64,000 nucleotides of DNA, taken from positions 70,133-134,132 of the forward strand of contig CAWCRU010000011.1 in NCBI GenBank assembly GCA_963798075.1, read 5' to 3'. The notes beneath the pieces were generated by a model. The model was not told where the DNA came from. It saw only the letters and a list, made by a program, of their open reading frames with translations, and did no database searches. The position numbers were made by a program, and so were the translations under genes. Source of the DNA: DATAOG01 sp963798075. GTDB taxonomy: Bacteria; Pseudomonadota; Alphaproteobacteria; Geminicoccales; Geminicoccaceae. Positions 36,800 through 46,032 of the stretch are shown here, in pieces (positions within the stretch are counted from its first letter, which is position 1; every line of letters starts with the position of its first letter).

Positions 36800-37755
36800 C
36801 AGAGGCCGCGCGAGACGAACAACAGGAGCGTGCCGAGCAGGCCCAGCATGAGCGCCGCGCCGAGGAACTGGGGCACACGAAAGACGCGCATCTTGGCGAC
36901 CGCGGTCTCGAACAGGGCGAGCAGGACCCCGCCGGCCGCGAGCTTTCCCACATAGGCGACGACGCCGACGCCATAGGCGGCAATGCCACCGTCGGCGGCC
37001 GCCATGCCCCACGGCAAGAAAACGCAGCCGAGCAGCGAGACGTAGAGCAGAAGCTTGAGCGCGGCTGCCATCTCGATCAGCGCCAGATGACGGCCGGAAT
37101 ACTCGAGCACCATGGCCTCGTGGACCATGGTCAGTTCCAGGTGGGTCGCGGGGTTGTCGACCGGGATGCGGGCGTTCTCGGCGATCGCGACCATGATCAG
37201 CGCGACCAGGGCGAGGCCGAGCGAGACGCGCAGGCCGACGTTGGTATCGAGCATGAAACCCGCGACCTGCGACAGCTCGGTCGTACCGGCGAGTAGGGCA
37301 AGCGTGAAGATGATCATGATCATCGCGGGCTCGGCGAGCGAAGCGATCATGACCTCCCGGCTCGAGCCGATGCCGCCGAAGCTCGTGCCGACGTCGAGCC
37401 CGGCGAGCGCCAGGAAGAAGCGGGCGCTGCCGAGCAGGGCGACGATCGCGATCAGATCGGCGGACCAGCTGAAGAGCAGGCCGGTCGCGAAGGTCGGCAC
37501 CAGCGCCGCGGCCACCCAGATCGCAGCGAAGATCAGGTAGGGAGCGATCCGGAACAGCCAGGACGCGCCCTCGGCGAGCACGACCTCCTTGCGCAGCAGG
37601 CGGAGCAGGTCGCGATAGGGCTGGAGCAGCGGCGGCCCCTGTCGGCGCAGCAGGCGCGCCTTGACCTTGCGCACGAAGCCGACCAGCGGCGGCGCCAGCA
37701 GCAGTACCAGCGCCATCTGCGCGCCCTGGACCAGCAGCCCCCAGATCAGCGCCAT
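36799..37755 (-). CDS. hyfC: NuoH/HycD-like membrane subunit (HyfC)
   Basis: A 318-residue NuoH-type subunit with eight or so helices. LLRRQGPPLLQPYRDLLRLL is the conserved cytoplasmic loop that contacts the peripheral arm, and ENARIPVDNPATHLELTMVH is the conserved NuoH/HycD loop with its acidic residues. It starts ten bases before the hyfB stop. It couples the soluble arm to the antiporter-like subunits. Confidence 0.92.
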   Translation of the reverse strand: MALIWGLLVQGAQMALVLLLAPPLVGFVRKVKARLLRRQGPPLLQPYRDLLRLLRKEVVLAEGASWLFRIAPYLIFAAIWVAAALVPTFATGLLFSWSADLIAIVALLGSARFFLALAGLDVGTSFGGIGSSREVMIASLAEPAMIMIIFTLALLAGTTELSQVAGFMLDTNVGLRVSLGLALVALIMVAIAENARIPVDNPATHLELTMVHEAMVLEYSGRHLALIEMAAALKLLLYVSLLGCVFLPWGMAAADGGIAAYGVGVVAYVGKLAAGGVLLALFETAVAKMRVFRVPQFLGAALMLGLLGTLLLFVSRGL

Positions 37756-39767
37756 ATCGCGACCACCAGCAAGAGCGCGATCAGGGCCAGGAAGACGAGC
37801 GTCAGATAGCGGCGGATGGTCAGGAACTGCAGGTGGTTCAGCCGATCGGCGGCGAGCCCGACCGCGCCCGCGATCGGCGCGTAGATGCCATCCCAGGCGA
37901 GGTCCTGGAGGCGGACGTGGAATTGCGCTGGCCGGAGGTCGCCGGGGACCGGCATGTTGACTGTCTCGGCAGCGCGAAAAACGAGCGTCCCGAACACCCG
38001 GCGGATCGGCTGGGCGAAGCTGCCGGCGGTGTACTGGGTGATCGGGCTCGGATCCGGGAAGCCGCAATCCCAGGCCGGGGCGCGCCGGATCGCCTTCGAG
38101 GCGAAGCGATGGATCGCCCAGGCGGCGAGGCTGGCCGAGATCCCGATGAACAGGAGGACCAGCAGGCCGTTGTAGGAACTCCGGCTCTCGCTGACCGGCA
38201 CGACGGTGAGCCAGGCGATCGTGGTCTGGACCGGCATCCGGGCGCCGTCGGCGAGCGCCATCACGACCGGGGCGAGCGCGTCGATGATCAGGCCCGGGAA
38301 CACGCCCGCGAGCATGCAGAGCGCGGCCAAGGCGAACATGGCGGCGAGCGCGAAACGGTCGACCTCCCCTGCCCGCTCGGCCGCCAAGCTGCGCGCCCGG
38401 CCGAGGAAGGTGATGCCAAACGCCTTGACGAAGCAGGCCGCGGCGAGCGCCGCCGAGAGGGCGAGGCCGGCGCCGACCGCGGGCACCAGGAACTTGAGGC
38501 TCCATTGCGGCACGTCGGGGCTGAGGAGGATCGCCTGGAAAGTCAGCCACTCGGAGACGAAGCCGTTGAGCGGCGGCAGCGCCGAGATCGCCGCCGAGCC
38601 GACCAGGAACGCGAACGCGGTGAGCGGCATGCGGTGGATCAGGCCGCCCAGCTGCTCCATGTCGCGCTCGCCGGTCGCGGTCAGCACGGCGCCGGCGCCG
38701 AAGAACAGCAGGCTCTTGAACAGCGAGTGGTTGAGGACGTGGAACAGCGCCGCGGTCAACGCCAGCGCGGCCGCGAAGCCCATCGCGTTGGCCTCGAAGG
38801 CGAGGGCGAGGCCAAGCCCGATGAAGATGATGCCGATGTTCTCGACCGTATGGTAGGCGAGCAGGCGCTTCAGGTCGTGCTGCATCAAGGCGTACAGCAC
38901 ACCGAGCACGGCGGTGCTGCCGCCGAGCGCCAGCACGACCAGGCTCCACCACCAGGCGGGCGGGCCCAAAAGGTCGAGCACGATGCGCACGAACGCGTAG
39001 ACCGCGACCTTGGTCATGACCCCGCTCATCAGCGCCGAGACGTGGCTGGGCGCGGCGGGATGGGCGAGCGGCAGCCAGACGTGGAGCGGCACGAGGCCGG
39101 CCTTGGAGCCGGCGCCGAGCAGGACCAGGGCCAGCACCAGCGCCGCCAGCCCGGGCGACAGATAGGCGCCCCGGATGCCATCGAAGGCGTAGCCGCCACC
39201 CGGGCCCGCGAGCAGGCCGAAGGCGAGCAGCAGGGCGAGCGTACCGAAGCTCGCCATGACCAGGTAGACGTAGCCGGCGTGCGCGTTGCCCGGCTCCCGG
39301 TGGTGGGCCATGACCAGCGCCCAGGAGGTCAGCGACATGAACTCCCAGGCGAGCAGGAAGGTGAAGGCGTCGTCGGCCAGGACGACCAGGTTCATGCCCG
39401 CGAGGAACGCTGGGAAGAACGGCAGCACGCGCGTCGGCGCCTGCTCGTGGCGGCCGTAGCCCAGGCCATAGACCGCGGCCGCGGCGCCTCCGAGGTTGAC
39501 CACGACCAGAAAAAACGCGGCCAGCGCGTCGAGCCGGAGATGGGCGCCGATCCAGGGCAGACCTAGCGGCAGGACCAGGGTCGTGACCGCGCTGCCGCCG
39601 GCGAGCAACCGCCCGAGCGCCGCGAGCAGGAGGATGGCAGTGAGTGTTGCGCTGGCGCCATAGACCAGGCAGGTGGTCTCTTGCCGCCACGCTATGGCGC
39701 CGACGCCGGTGGCGAGGAGCAGCGCGAGGCAGACCAGGATCAGCGCCAGCGGCATGCCGCGCCCCAT
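37746..39767 (-). CDS. hyfB: Antiporter-like membrane subunit HyfB
   Basis: A 673-residue NuoL-like subunit, the first gene of the six-gene operon. Motifs are FLLAWEFMSLTSWALVMAHH, LGAGSKAGLVPLHVWLPLAH, LFHVLNHSLFKSLLFFGAGA and SALPPLNGFVSEWLTFQAIL, followed by a longer C-terminal helix region than in HyfF. A second ATG four codons in (MPLALILVC) is an equally good start. The HTH gene lies 25 bp upstream on the same strand. Confidence 0.92.
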   Translation of the reverse strand: MGRGMPLALILVCLALLLATGVGAIAWRQETTCLVYGASATLTAILLLAALGRLLAGGSAVTTLVLPLGLPWIGAHLRLDALAAFFLVVVNLGGAAAAVYGLGYGRHEQAPTRVLPFFPAFLAGMNLVVLADDAFTFLLAWEFMSLTSWALVMAHHREPGNAHAGYVYLVMASFGTLALLLAFGLLAGPGGGYAFDGIRGAYLSPGLAALVLALVLLGAGSKAGLVPLHVWLPLAHPAAPSHVSALMSGVMTKVAVYAFVRIVLDLLGPPAWWWSLVVLALGGSTAVLGVLYALMQHDLKRLLAYHTVENIGIIFIGLGLALAFEANAMGFAAALALTAALFHVLNHSLFKSLLFFGAGAVLTATGERDMEQLGGLIHRMPLTAFAFLVGSAAISALPPLNGFVSEWLTFQAILLSPDVPQWSLKFLVPAVGAGLALSAALAAACFVKAFGITFLGRARSLAAERAGEVDRFALAAMFALAALCMLAGVFPGLIIDALAPVVMALADGARMPVQTTIAWLTVVPVSESRSSYNGLLVLLFIGISASLAAWAIHRFASKAIRRAPAWDCGFPDPSPITQYTAGSFAQPIRRVFGTLVFRAAETVNMPVPGDLRPAQFHVRLQDLAWDGIYAPIAGAVGLAADRLNHLQFLTIRRYLTLVFLALIALLLVVAIWR

Positions 39768-39792
39768 GCCGCCGACCGGACCGGTCGCATCG

Positions 39793-40038
39793 TCATGCCT
39801 TCAGCCGCACACCTCGTCCGCCGCCCTGGCTGACCGCGCCCTCGCCGATCAGCTCGAGGCCGGCGGCCTCCAGGGCGCCGATCAGCGTCATCAGCGAATC
39901 GACGTTGCCGCGGATCACGCCCTCGCTCGCCTCCAGGCGCTGGATGGTCGGCACCGACAAGGCGGCGGCCTCGGCGAGCGCCAGCTGATCCATGCCGAGC
40001 AATGCCCGCGCTGCCCGGATCTGCCCGCCGGTGATCAC
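39793..40038 (-). CDS. Small XRE-type HTH regulator
   Basis: An 81-residue protein with a GTG start. Residues ~5-55 form a Cro/CI-type helix-turn-helix (GQIRAARALLGMDQLALAEA, ALSVPTIQRLEASEGVIRG). Such short HTH proteins often regulate adjacent genes. It is 25 bp upstream of hyfB on the same strand, probably in the same transcript, which suggests it regulates the Hyf-like operon. It lacks any sensor domain. Confidence 0.8.
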   Translation of the reverse strand: MITGGQIRAARALLGMDQLALAEAAALSVPTIQRLEASEGVIRGNVDSLMTLIGALEAAGLELIGEGAVSQGGGRGVRLKA

Positions 40039-40096
40039 GTCCGAGCCATCATCTCTGCGGTTCAGGAGATCCGTTGTGGGCGTCTAGCACGCAGCG

Positions 40097-40500
40097 ATGA
40101 TTGATTCAACCAGTGATTTCTCGACCGGACGTCGCACAATGCGCGGTGGCGGATCGAACGCGGCCGGCCGGCGTGGCACGACCAGCCGGGTCATGAAGAC
40201 CGGGGACGGCTTCCTCCAGGACCATGACCGCCAGGTATTCACGGAGATCTGGGGGCCATGGCAGGCGCCGACGCCTGAGGTACCAATTCCGTTGCAGGTA
40301 TCCGGCGCAACCGCGGAATGGATCACCGAGCGGCCGGCGATCTTCTGTACTGATACACTCTACGAATTCTCTGACTACAACACGGTCCTCTTTAGCGACT
40401 GCGTTGCGGTCACCACGCCTCCTTCGGGAGGACCGAGTGTCGAGAGAAGGCTTGAGGGATGTCAGCTTATCGACATGTTTGAGGCCAGATGGCCACAGCG
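40097..40500 (+). pseudogene. Possible remnant of a peptidase A4/G1-like secreted protein
   Basis: A frame open on the + strand includes EIWGPWQAPTPEVPIPLQVS, GATAEWITERPAIF and YEFSDYNTVLFSDCVAV. The AEWI(T/V)E and phi-x-DY-x-TV-x-FS pattern resembles the A4/G1 glutamic-peptidase-like beta sandwich. The N-terminal signal and most of the sandwich are missing, and the frame then runs into the IS256-type end. The start codon is uncertain. Confidence in the family is low, but the composition differs from the flanking non-coding DNA. Confidence 0.35.
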
Positions 40501-40571
40501 AGGTCGTGTCCCTGGGCGTGGTGTAGGAGCTGGGCGGCCGGGGACCTCAGGGCGGGGTCGGGCCGCTCTGT

Positions 40572-40785
40572 TCATGCGGCCGCGGCGGGCAGCATGAGGG
40601 TGAGATCATCGCGCATCGGTGCGATCGTTTCCAGGGTCATGTAGCGGGCCCGCTGCACCGACCATTCATCGTTCTGCTCCAAGAGGATGGCGCCCACCAG
40701 GCGGGTGATCGCGGCCTCGTTGGGGAAGATGCCGACCACCTCGGTGCGTCGCTTGACCTCGCCGTTGAGACGCTCGAGCGGGTTG
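40572..40785 (-). pseudogene. IS256-family transposase, C-terminal piece
   Basis: Translates as NPLERLNGEVKRRTEVVGIF, then PNEAAITRLVGAILLEQNDE and VQRARYMTLETIAPM, to a TGA at 40572. This is the standard end of IS256/mutator-type DDE transposases, including the catalytic glutamate region (E in PLERLN). It is cut off from the rest by the IS110 insertion at the point between HST and NPLER. Confidence 0.85.
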
Positions 40786-40787
40786 GT

Positions 40788-41033
40788 AACCGGCATGATG
40801 CTCGCGGTGCCGCCGCAGCCGGCGAGGATCGCTCGATCCTCGCGTATGGTGCGACCATCCGGGCTGCGGGGCGCTGGGAGCATGAAGCGTGGGCAGGCCG
40901 ATCCGTTCGATGAGCTGTGAGCTCGCGTTAGTAGCTGGCCGCCCCTGCGACCCGCCCGGTTGCGCTGCGAGCGCGGATCCGTAGTTGTCGTGCAGCCCAC
41001 CGCTCCCTTGGCCGAGAACCTGGAGGGAATCGG
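40788..41033 (+). ncRNA. Candidate IS110 bridge-RNA region (left end)
   Basis: IS110-group elements encode a structured bridge RNA in the long non-coding end upstream of the recombinase. Here that end is ~246 nt, contains several inverted repeats (for example CGATCC/GGATCG and AGCTGTGAGCT) and includes GGTTG and GATCCGT segments that resemble the target and donor junctions. The RNA boundaries and loops cannot be fixed without folding. Confidence 0.4.
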
Positions 41034-42269
41034 ATGAGGCGCGTGATCGGTATGGATATCCATCGAACGTTCGCCGAGGTGGTGTTCTGGGAGGACGGGC
41101 GGTTGCGGTGGCACGGGCGGATCGACATGACCCGCTCGGGGCTTGAGGGCTTCGGCCGCAGCCTGACCAAGGACGATGAGGTCGTGCTCGAGGCGACCGG
41201 CAACGCCATGGCGGTGGTGCGCGTGCTCAGCCCCTATGTGGCCCGCGTCATCATGGCCAATCCGCTGCAGGTGAAGGCGATCGCGCACGCTCACGTCAAG
41301 ACCGACAAGATCGATGCCGGTGTCCTGGCGTCGTTGCATGCGGCCGGCTTTCTGCCCGAGGTCTGGCTGCCCGATGGCGAGACCGAGCGCCGGCGGCGCC
41401 TGGTGGCGCGGCGCAACCAGGTCGTCCGTCACCGGACCCGAGTGAAGAACGAGACCCACGGGATTCTGGCGGCGCATCTGGTCCCGCCGTGCCCGCACGC
41501 CGAGCTGTTCAACGGGCCGGGGCGAGCCTGGCTCGCACGTCAGGTCCTCCCTGACGACGAGCGGGCGGCGATCGAGCGGCACCTGCGCGAGCTCGACCGC
41601 CTCGGCGAGGACCTCGCCGTGCTGGACCACGAGATCGCAGAGGCCACCGTCGACGACCTGGCCGTGCGGCGGTTGCTGACCATCGCCGGGATCAACCTCA
41701 CGGTCGCGGCTGGCCTGGTCGCGGCGATCGGCGACATCCGCCGCTTTTCGAGCCCGCAGAAGCTGGTCAGCTACTTCGGCCTCAACCCACGGGTCCGGCA
41801 ATCCGGGCTTGGCTTCGCCCAGCATGGCCGGATCAGCAAGATCGGCCGGTCGCACGCCCGGGCGATGCTGGTCGAGGCGGCCTGGGCGGCGGCCAAGGCG
41901 CCTGGCCCCTTGCACGCGTTCTTCGTGCGCATCCGAAGCCGCCGCGGTCATCAGATCGCCGCAGTCGCGACCGCACGCAAGATGGCGGTTCTGGTCTGGC
42001 ACCTGCTCGCCAAGGAGGCCTACTATCTCTGGGCGCGTCCGGCGCTTGTCGCGCACAAGCTGCGGGCGCTCGAACTCCAGGCCGGCAGGCCCATGAAGAA
42101 GGGCAACCGACGCGGCCCCGCGTATGCCTACAACGTCAAGACGCTCAGGAACCAGGAGATGGCGATCGCCGAACAGGCCGAGCACGCCTATGAGCACTTC
42201 GTGGCGCGCTGGCGACCGAAGTCCGCGACGCGGCGTGCCGGAGCCCCACCGGTGCCTGGCTCATCCTGA
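41034..42269 (+). CDS. IS110-family transposase (DEDD recombinase)
   Basis: A 411-residue protein with GAGGGAATCGG before the ATG. The N-terminal DEDD RuvC-like domain has the first aspartate in GMDIH, the glutamate in VVLEATGNAM and the aspartates in KTDKIDAGVLASL. The C-terminal Transposase_20 domain contains LLTIAGINLTVAAGLVAAIG and the conserved serine region LNPRVRQSGLGFAQHGRISK. Both catalytic parts are intact, so the element may still be active. It lies inside an IS256-type transposase gene in the opposite orientation. Confidence 0.93.
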   Translation: MRRVIGMDIHRTFAEVVFWEDGRLRWHGRIDMTRSGLEGFGRSLTKDDEVVLEATGNAMAVVRVLSPYVARVIMANPLQVKAIAHAHVKTDKIDAGVLASLHAAGFLPEVWLPDGETERRRRLVARRNQVVRHRTRVKNETHGILAAHLVPPCPHAELFNGPGRAWLARQVLPDDERAAIERHLRELDRLGEDLAVLDHEIAEATVDDLAVRRLLTIAGINLTVAAGLVAAIGDIRRFSSPQKLVSYFGLNPRVRQSGLGFAQHGRISKIGRSHARAMLVEAAWAAAKAPGPLHAFFVRIRSRRGHQIAAVATARKMAVLVWHLLAKEAYYLWARPALVAHKLRALELQAGRPMKKGNRRGPAYAYNVKTLRNQEMAIAEQAEHAYEHFVARWRPKSATRRAGAPPVPGSS

Positions 42270-42396
42270 CCGGCCTCGCGGCGCGCCTCGCCAGACTCGT
42301 CGAAGGTCGCTCGCCGCGCCGCACCCAAAAGTCTGTGCCAGGCCATTCTCGATGACCCCGAGGTGAGGCAACAATTCCGCTTGTCGATCTCATCCG

Positions 42397-42753
42397 TCGA
42401 GTGGATCTTGGCGCGGTGCTCCTTGGGGAAGGTCATATAGGCGAGGACGTCCGCCTCGGCCTCGTCGAGGAGGGCGGCGAGCTTGGGCAGCTTGGTGCGC
42501 ACCTGGTCCGCGACCTGGCGCCACTGCGCCCGGGCGGCGCCGGCGTCGTCCTGGGCGAAGGCGGTGGCGATGAACGCCGAGACGACACGCCGTCCGCTCC
42601 TGCCGGCATGGGCCAGCGCATTGCGCATGAAGTGCACCCGGCAGCGCTGCCAGCTGGCGCGGAACACGCGCGCGACCGCGGCCTTGATGCCTTCGTGCGC
42701 GTCCGAGATCACGAGCTTGACCCCGGCCAGGCCACGGCGCTTGAGCCCGGATC
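42397..42753 (-). pseudogene. IS256-family transposase, middle piece
   Basis: The minus strand encodes LKRRGLAGVKLVISDAHEGI, RASWQRCRVHFMRNALAHAG, then DEAEADVLAYMTFPKEHRAK and IHST, the middle of an IS256-type transposase with the catalytic aspartate in VISDAH. It is truncated at its N-terminal side at ~42753, where it joins recombinase sequence, and is interrupted at its C-terminal side by the IS110 element. Confidence 0.85.
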
Positions 42754-42756
42754 TTG

Positions 42757-43925
42757 GGCGGCTCTGGCGCCGAGGCGAGACGCTCCTCGAGCGCCGCCTT
42801 CTCCGCCTCGAGTTCGGCCATCCGGGCCTTCATCGAGGGCTATAAAGCCCGTCCTCGATCGCCCGTATCAGGCTCGCGATCTTGCGGCACACGACTTCCA
42901 ACCGGCGCTCATCCTGGGCGCGCGTTTCGGTCTTCTCGGCGGCCAGCCGGTTGACCTCCTCCTGGTAGGCGCGGGCGAAGTCCCCGATCAGGTCCGGAGC
43001 CAGCAGCCGGTGCTTTAGGCCGTCGAGGACCGGGCGTTCAAACGTTCAAACTCGGCCCGCTTGATCCGCCGGTCGTTGCTGCAGGTGCCCTTGGAGCGAT
43101 GGGTGGCGCAGCCATGACATCGACGATCGTGAAGCCGCCCCCGCAGACCCCGCACTCGAGCAGCCCGCTCAGCAGGAACTTGCGCTGGTGCACACGGTGG
43201 AGGGCGTTGCCATCAGCATCCCGCCTCATGACGACTCTGACCTCCGCCTGCCGTGCCTTGACCGCGCCCCAGAGCGCGTCGCTGACGATCCGCTGCTTGG
43301 GGACCGGCACGATCTCCCAGCGCTCCTTCGGATTGGGTCGGGCCACCCGCTTGCCCGTGCGCGGGTCTTCGACCTAGGAGCACCGGTCCCATTCCAGCCG
43401 CCCGGCATGGAGCGCGTTGTTCAGGATGCCGGTGCCCCGGTCCGCCCGCCCGCGGATCGTGGTGCCTTCGACGTTCAGCCGCCTGGCGATTGCCCGTGGA
43501 CTCACTCCGGCTACGAACAGCTCGAAGATGCGCCGGACCACGGCGGCTTCGGCCAGTTTGATGCGCCGCTCGCCTGCGCCGTCCGCGGTCGCGGGCAGCA
43601 CCTCGTACCGTGGGCCTTGCCGCCCGGGATCTTGCCCTTGAGCGCCCGGCCGAGCTGGCCGCGCTTGGTCTTCTCGGCGAGGTCCTTGAGCTGCATCTGG
43701 GCCATGGTGCCGAGCATGCCGACGTGCATGGGCGTCACCGGTCGATACCGTGTGCAGCCTGACGCCCAGGAAGCTCAGCCGGTCATGGAGCTCGGCGACG
43801 TCCGCGAGCTTGCGGCCGAGCCAGTCGAGGGTCTCCGCGACGACGATCTCGAAACGGCCCGCTTCGGCGTCGACCAGAATCTGCTGGAACTCCTGCCGGG
43901 ACCGGCCGGGCACCGCTTCGCCCCG
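42757..43925 (-). pseudogene. Large serine recombinase (resolvase/invertase family), decayed
   Basis: The segments on the minus strand, in order, are FQQILVDAEAGRFEIVVAET (resolvase domain, N-terminal ~60 residues with the catalytic serine missing), MLGTMAQMQLKDLAEKTKRG, ERRIKLAEAAVVRRIFELFV, RGTGILNNALHAGRLEWDR (recombinase domain), an in-frame TAG at 43374-43376, RTGKRVARPNPKERWEIVPV, SGLLECGVCGGGF (zinc-ribbon) and a terminal coiled coil, MKARMAELEAEKAALEER. At least two frameshifts and one stop break it. It is probably the integrase of a former genomic island or phage. Confidence 0.8.
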
Positions 43926-44036
43926 CCTGGTACAGGCTCAGGATGCCCGCGAGTGCGCCCTTGACCATGGGACCTGCGCGGGCGGTCCAGGGTCGGTGAG
44001 CCGGTCATTTGATCCGCCAGCTTTTTGCACCCAACC

Positions 44037-45764
44037 TCAGGGTGGACTGGGCGATGCCTGCTGGCGGGCGCCGCGGCGGTCGTCCGATCCGGCAAGGTTT
44101 GCGATGATCTCGGCGACGCTCAGCCCGCGCTCGCCCACACCCAGCTGTTCGGAGAGGTTCTCCGCCCGGATCATGTCCCGCACCTTGCCGCGCAGCTCAG
44201 CAAGCTGGAAGACGATGCCGCGCGCCGCGAAATAGGTCGCCAACTCCGCGACAAGGTGCACCCCGGCCAAGTCGATGCCGGGCGAGCCGGACAGATCGAG
44301 GACGACGAGCGAGACCGGCCGGTCCTGCTCCTCGACGCGGCGCATCAGCTCACTGCGGACATGCTCAGCGTTGAAATAGAGCAGGGTGCCCTCGACCCGT
44401 GCGACGAGGGCGCCGGGCGGGCGTTCGTTGCGCGGATTGCGCGCGATGTCGCTGAAGACGTCAGTGCCGGGCACGCGGCCGAGCTCGGCGGTGTGGGGCC
44501 GGGCAGCGCGCTTCACCACCAGGACGATGGCGGCGACCGCCGCCAGCAGCACGCCGTTCAGGACGCCGAACAGGAGCACGCCCGCCGCGGCAACCAGCGC
44601 AACGTAGAACTCGAGCCTGCTGACGCGATAGAGGTGCCCGAGCGCGCCGATGTCGACCAGGCCCTTGATCGCCATCAGCACGACGGCAGCCAGGACCGGC
44701 TGGGGCAGGTTGCGGAAGAAGCCGGTGAAGAACAGCAGGACCGCAGTCATCACCAGCGCCGCCACGAGCAAAGAGGCCGGTGATTGGGCGCCACCCTTCT
44801 CGTTTACTGCCGACTGGGACATGCCGCCGCCGACTGGAAAGCCCTGACCGAGGCCGGCGGCGAAATTGGCGGCGCCGAGTGCCAGCATCTCTCGATCGGC
44901 ATCCGTCGCGTAGCCGTGCTTCAGCGCGAAGCTGCGCACCACCGAGATGCTCTCGACGTAGGCCAGAAGGAAGCACGCGATCGCCAGCGGCAGGACGGCA
45001 CGGATGTCCTCCGGCACCAGGCGCGCGATCTCGATGACGGCAAGGCCGCCGCCGATCTCGCCCACCGTCTTGACCCCCGTCTCGGGCAGGCTGGTGAGAT
45101 CCATCAGAAGGATCGACAGCAGGACGACGACGAGCGCGATCGGCCGGTTCGGGAGGAAGCGCTCGCCCAGCGCCAGCAGCAGCAGGCAGCATGCGCCGAT
45201 GGCGAGCGACGGCAGGTGGGCGGCCGGCAGGTCGACGGCGAGGTGGATGATCCGGCTGAAGAAATCGCCGCCCACGGCGGCCAGACCGAACAGCTTCGGC
45301 AGCTGGGTCGATGCGATCACGAGCGCGGCGCCGATCTTGAAGCCGCTCAGGAGTGTGTCGGAGATGAAGCTCGCGAGCTGGCCCAGGCGTGCGAGCCAGC
45401 CGCCGACACCGATGACGCCCACGAGCAGGGCCGTCAGCGCCGCGAGCGCGGAGTAGCGGCCAGGATCGCCCGCGGCGAGCGCGCCGAGCCCGCTGGCAAT
45501 GACTATGGCGATCGCCGAGGTCGGGCCGATGGCGAGGTGGCGCGAGCTGCAGAACAGGGTATAGGCGACGCCGCCCAGCACGTAGCCGTAGAGGCCGGCC
45601 TCCGGGGGCAGGCCTGCGAGCGAGGCATAGGCGAGCGCGACCGGTACGGCGTAGGCGGCCAGCGTCAAGCCTGCGATGAGGTCGGCGCGCAGCCAAGCGC
45701 GCCGGTAGTCGCGTACCCAACCGGCAACGGGAGGCAAGCCCCGTGATGCCCGAGGGGCGGTCAT
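44037..45764 (-). CDS. SulP-family anion transporter with STAS domain
   Basis: A 575-residue inner-membrane transporter. The start at 45762-45764 (MTAPRASRGLPPVAGWVRDY) is preferred over a frame open 44 codons upstream, because it places the protein at normal SulP length. Motifs are LIAGLTLAAYAVPVALAYAS (TM1), GLPPEAGLYGYVLGGVAYTL and AIACFLLAYVESISVVRSFA. The C-terminal STAS domain (~430-560) has LVARVEGTLLYFNAEHVRSE and VVLDLSGSPGIDLAGVHLVA. It likely takes up sulfate, bicarbonate or another small anion. It stands alone between mobile-element debris and an ion-channel gene. Confidence 0.92.
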   Translation of the reverse strand: MTAPRASRGLPPVAGWVRDYRRAWLRADLIAGLTLAAYAVPVALAYASLAGLPPEAGLYGYVLGGVAYTLFCSSRHLAIGPTSAIAIVIASGLGALAAGDPGRYSALAALTALLVGVIGVGGWLARLGQLASFISDTLLSGFKIGAALVIASTQLPKLFGLAAVGGDFFSRIIHLAVDLPAAHLPSLAIGACCLLLLALGERFLPNRPIALVVVLLSILLMDLTSLPETGVKTVGEIGGGLAVIEIARLVPEDIRAVLPLAIACFLLAYVESISVVRSFALKHGYATDADREMLALGAANFAAGLGQGFPVGGGMSQSAVNEKGGAQSPASLLVAALVMTAVLLFFTGFFRNLPQPVLAAVVLMAIKGLVDIGALGHLYRVSRLEFYVALVAAAGVLLFGVLNGVLLAAVAAIVLVVKRAARPHTAELGRVPGTDVFSDIARNPRNERPPGALVARVEGTLLYFNAEHVRSELMRRVEEQDRPVSLVVLDLSGSPGIDLAGVHLVAELATYFAARGIVFQLAELRGKVRDMIRAENLSEQLGVGERGLSVAEIIANLAGSDDRRGARQQASPSPP

Positions 45765-46032
45765 CGACCGGGTCGCCGACGAAGCGGGTTGGCCGCACCC
45801 ATTGCCCTTGCGTCCTCTCGGTTCCAGGCGCCGCGCCGCAATCCCGCTCGCCGGAGGCGCATTTTCGCAAGCGATCACTGGGAGCGCTATAGACAACTTG
45901 AAATTCGCGCGCCCACCCGCTTTGAGGGTCAGCTGCAGCAGCCGAGCCAGGAGGTGAGAATCCCAAAAAAGCTTGATGCCGTGATCGAAGGATGCGAACT
46001 TCCGGTCGGCCCCTGCACGTCAGCCTCTTTCG

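Larger units (their letters stand above)
40786..42397 (+). mobile_element. IS110-family insertion sequence
   Basis: The element is delimited by the two halves of the IS256 transposase it split. A GT dinucleotide is present at both edges (40786-40787 and 42396-42397). Deleting the element and one GT rebuilds GGGTTG-GT-CGAGTGG, which encodes the expected HSTNPL stretch of IS256 transposases. The size is ~1.61 kb. The left non-coding end is ~246 bp and the right end ~126 bp. No terminal inverted repeats are seen, as usual for IS110 elements. Confidence 0.85.
40503..42755 (-). mobile_element. IS256-family element remnant, split by IS110 insertion
   Basis: The minus-strand transposase gene lies in two pieces (40572-40785 and 42397-42753) with an IS110 element between. 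The terminal region GTCGTGTCCCTGGGCGTGG followed by TGTAGGAGCTG at 40503-40530 resembles the arms of the 31213-31320 palindrome. The N-terminal ~half of the transposase is missing; at ~42755 the sequence changes abruptly to a decayed serine recombinase. Confidence 0.8.

Noticed and set aside
41034..42269. IS110 terminal inverted repeats
   Set aside because: None were found; IS110 elements normally lack them, and the ends were instead placed by the split host gene.
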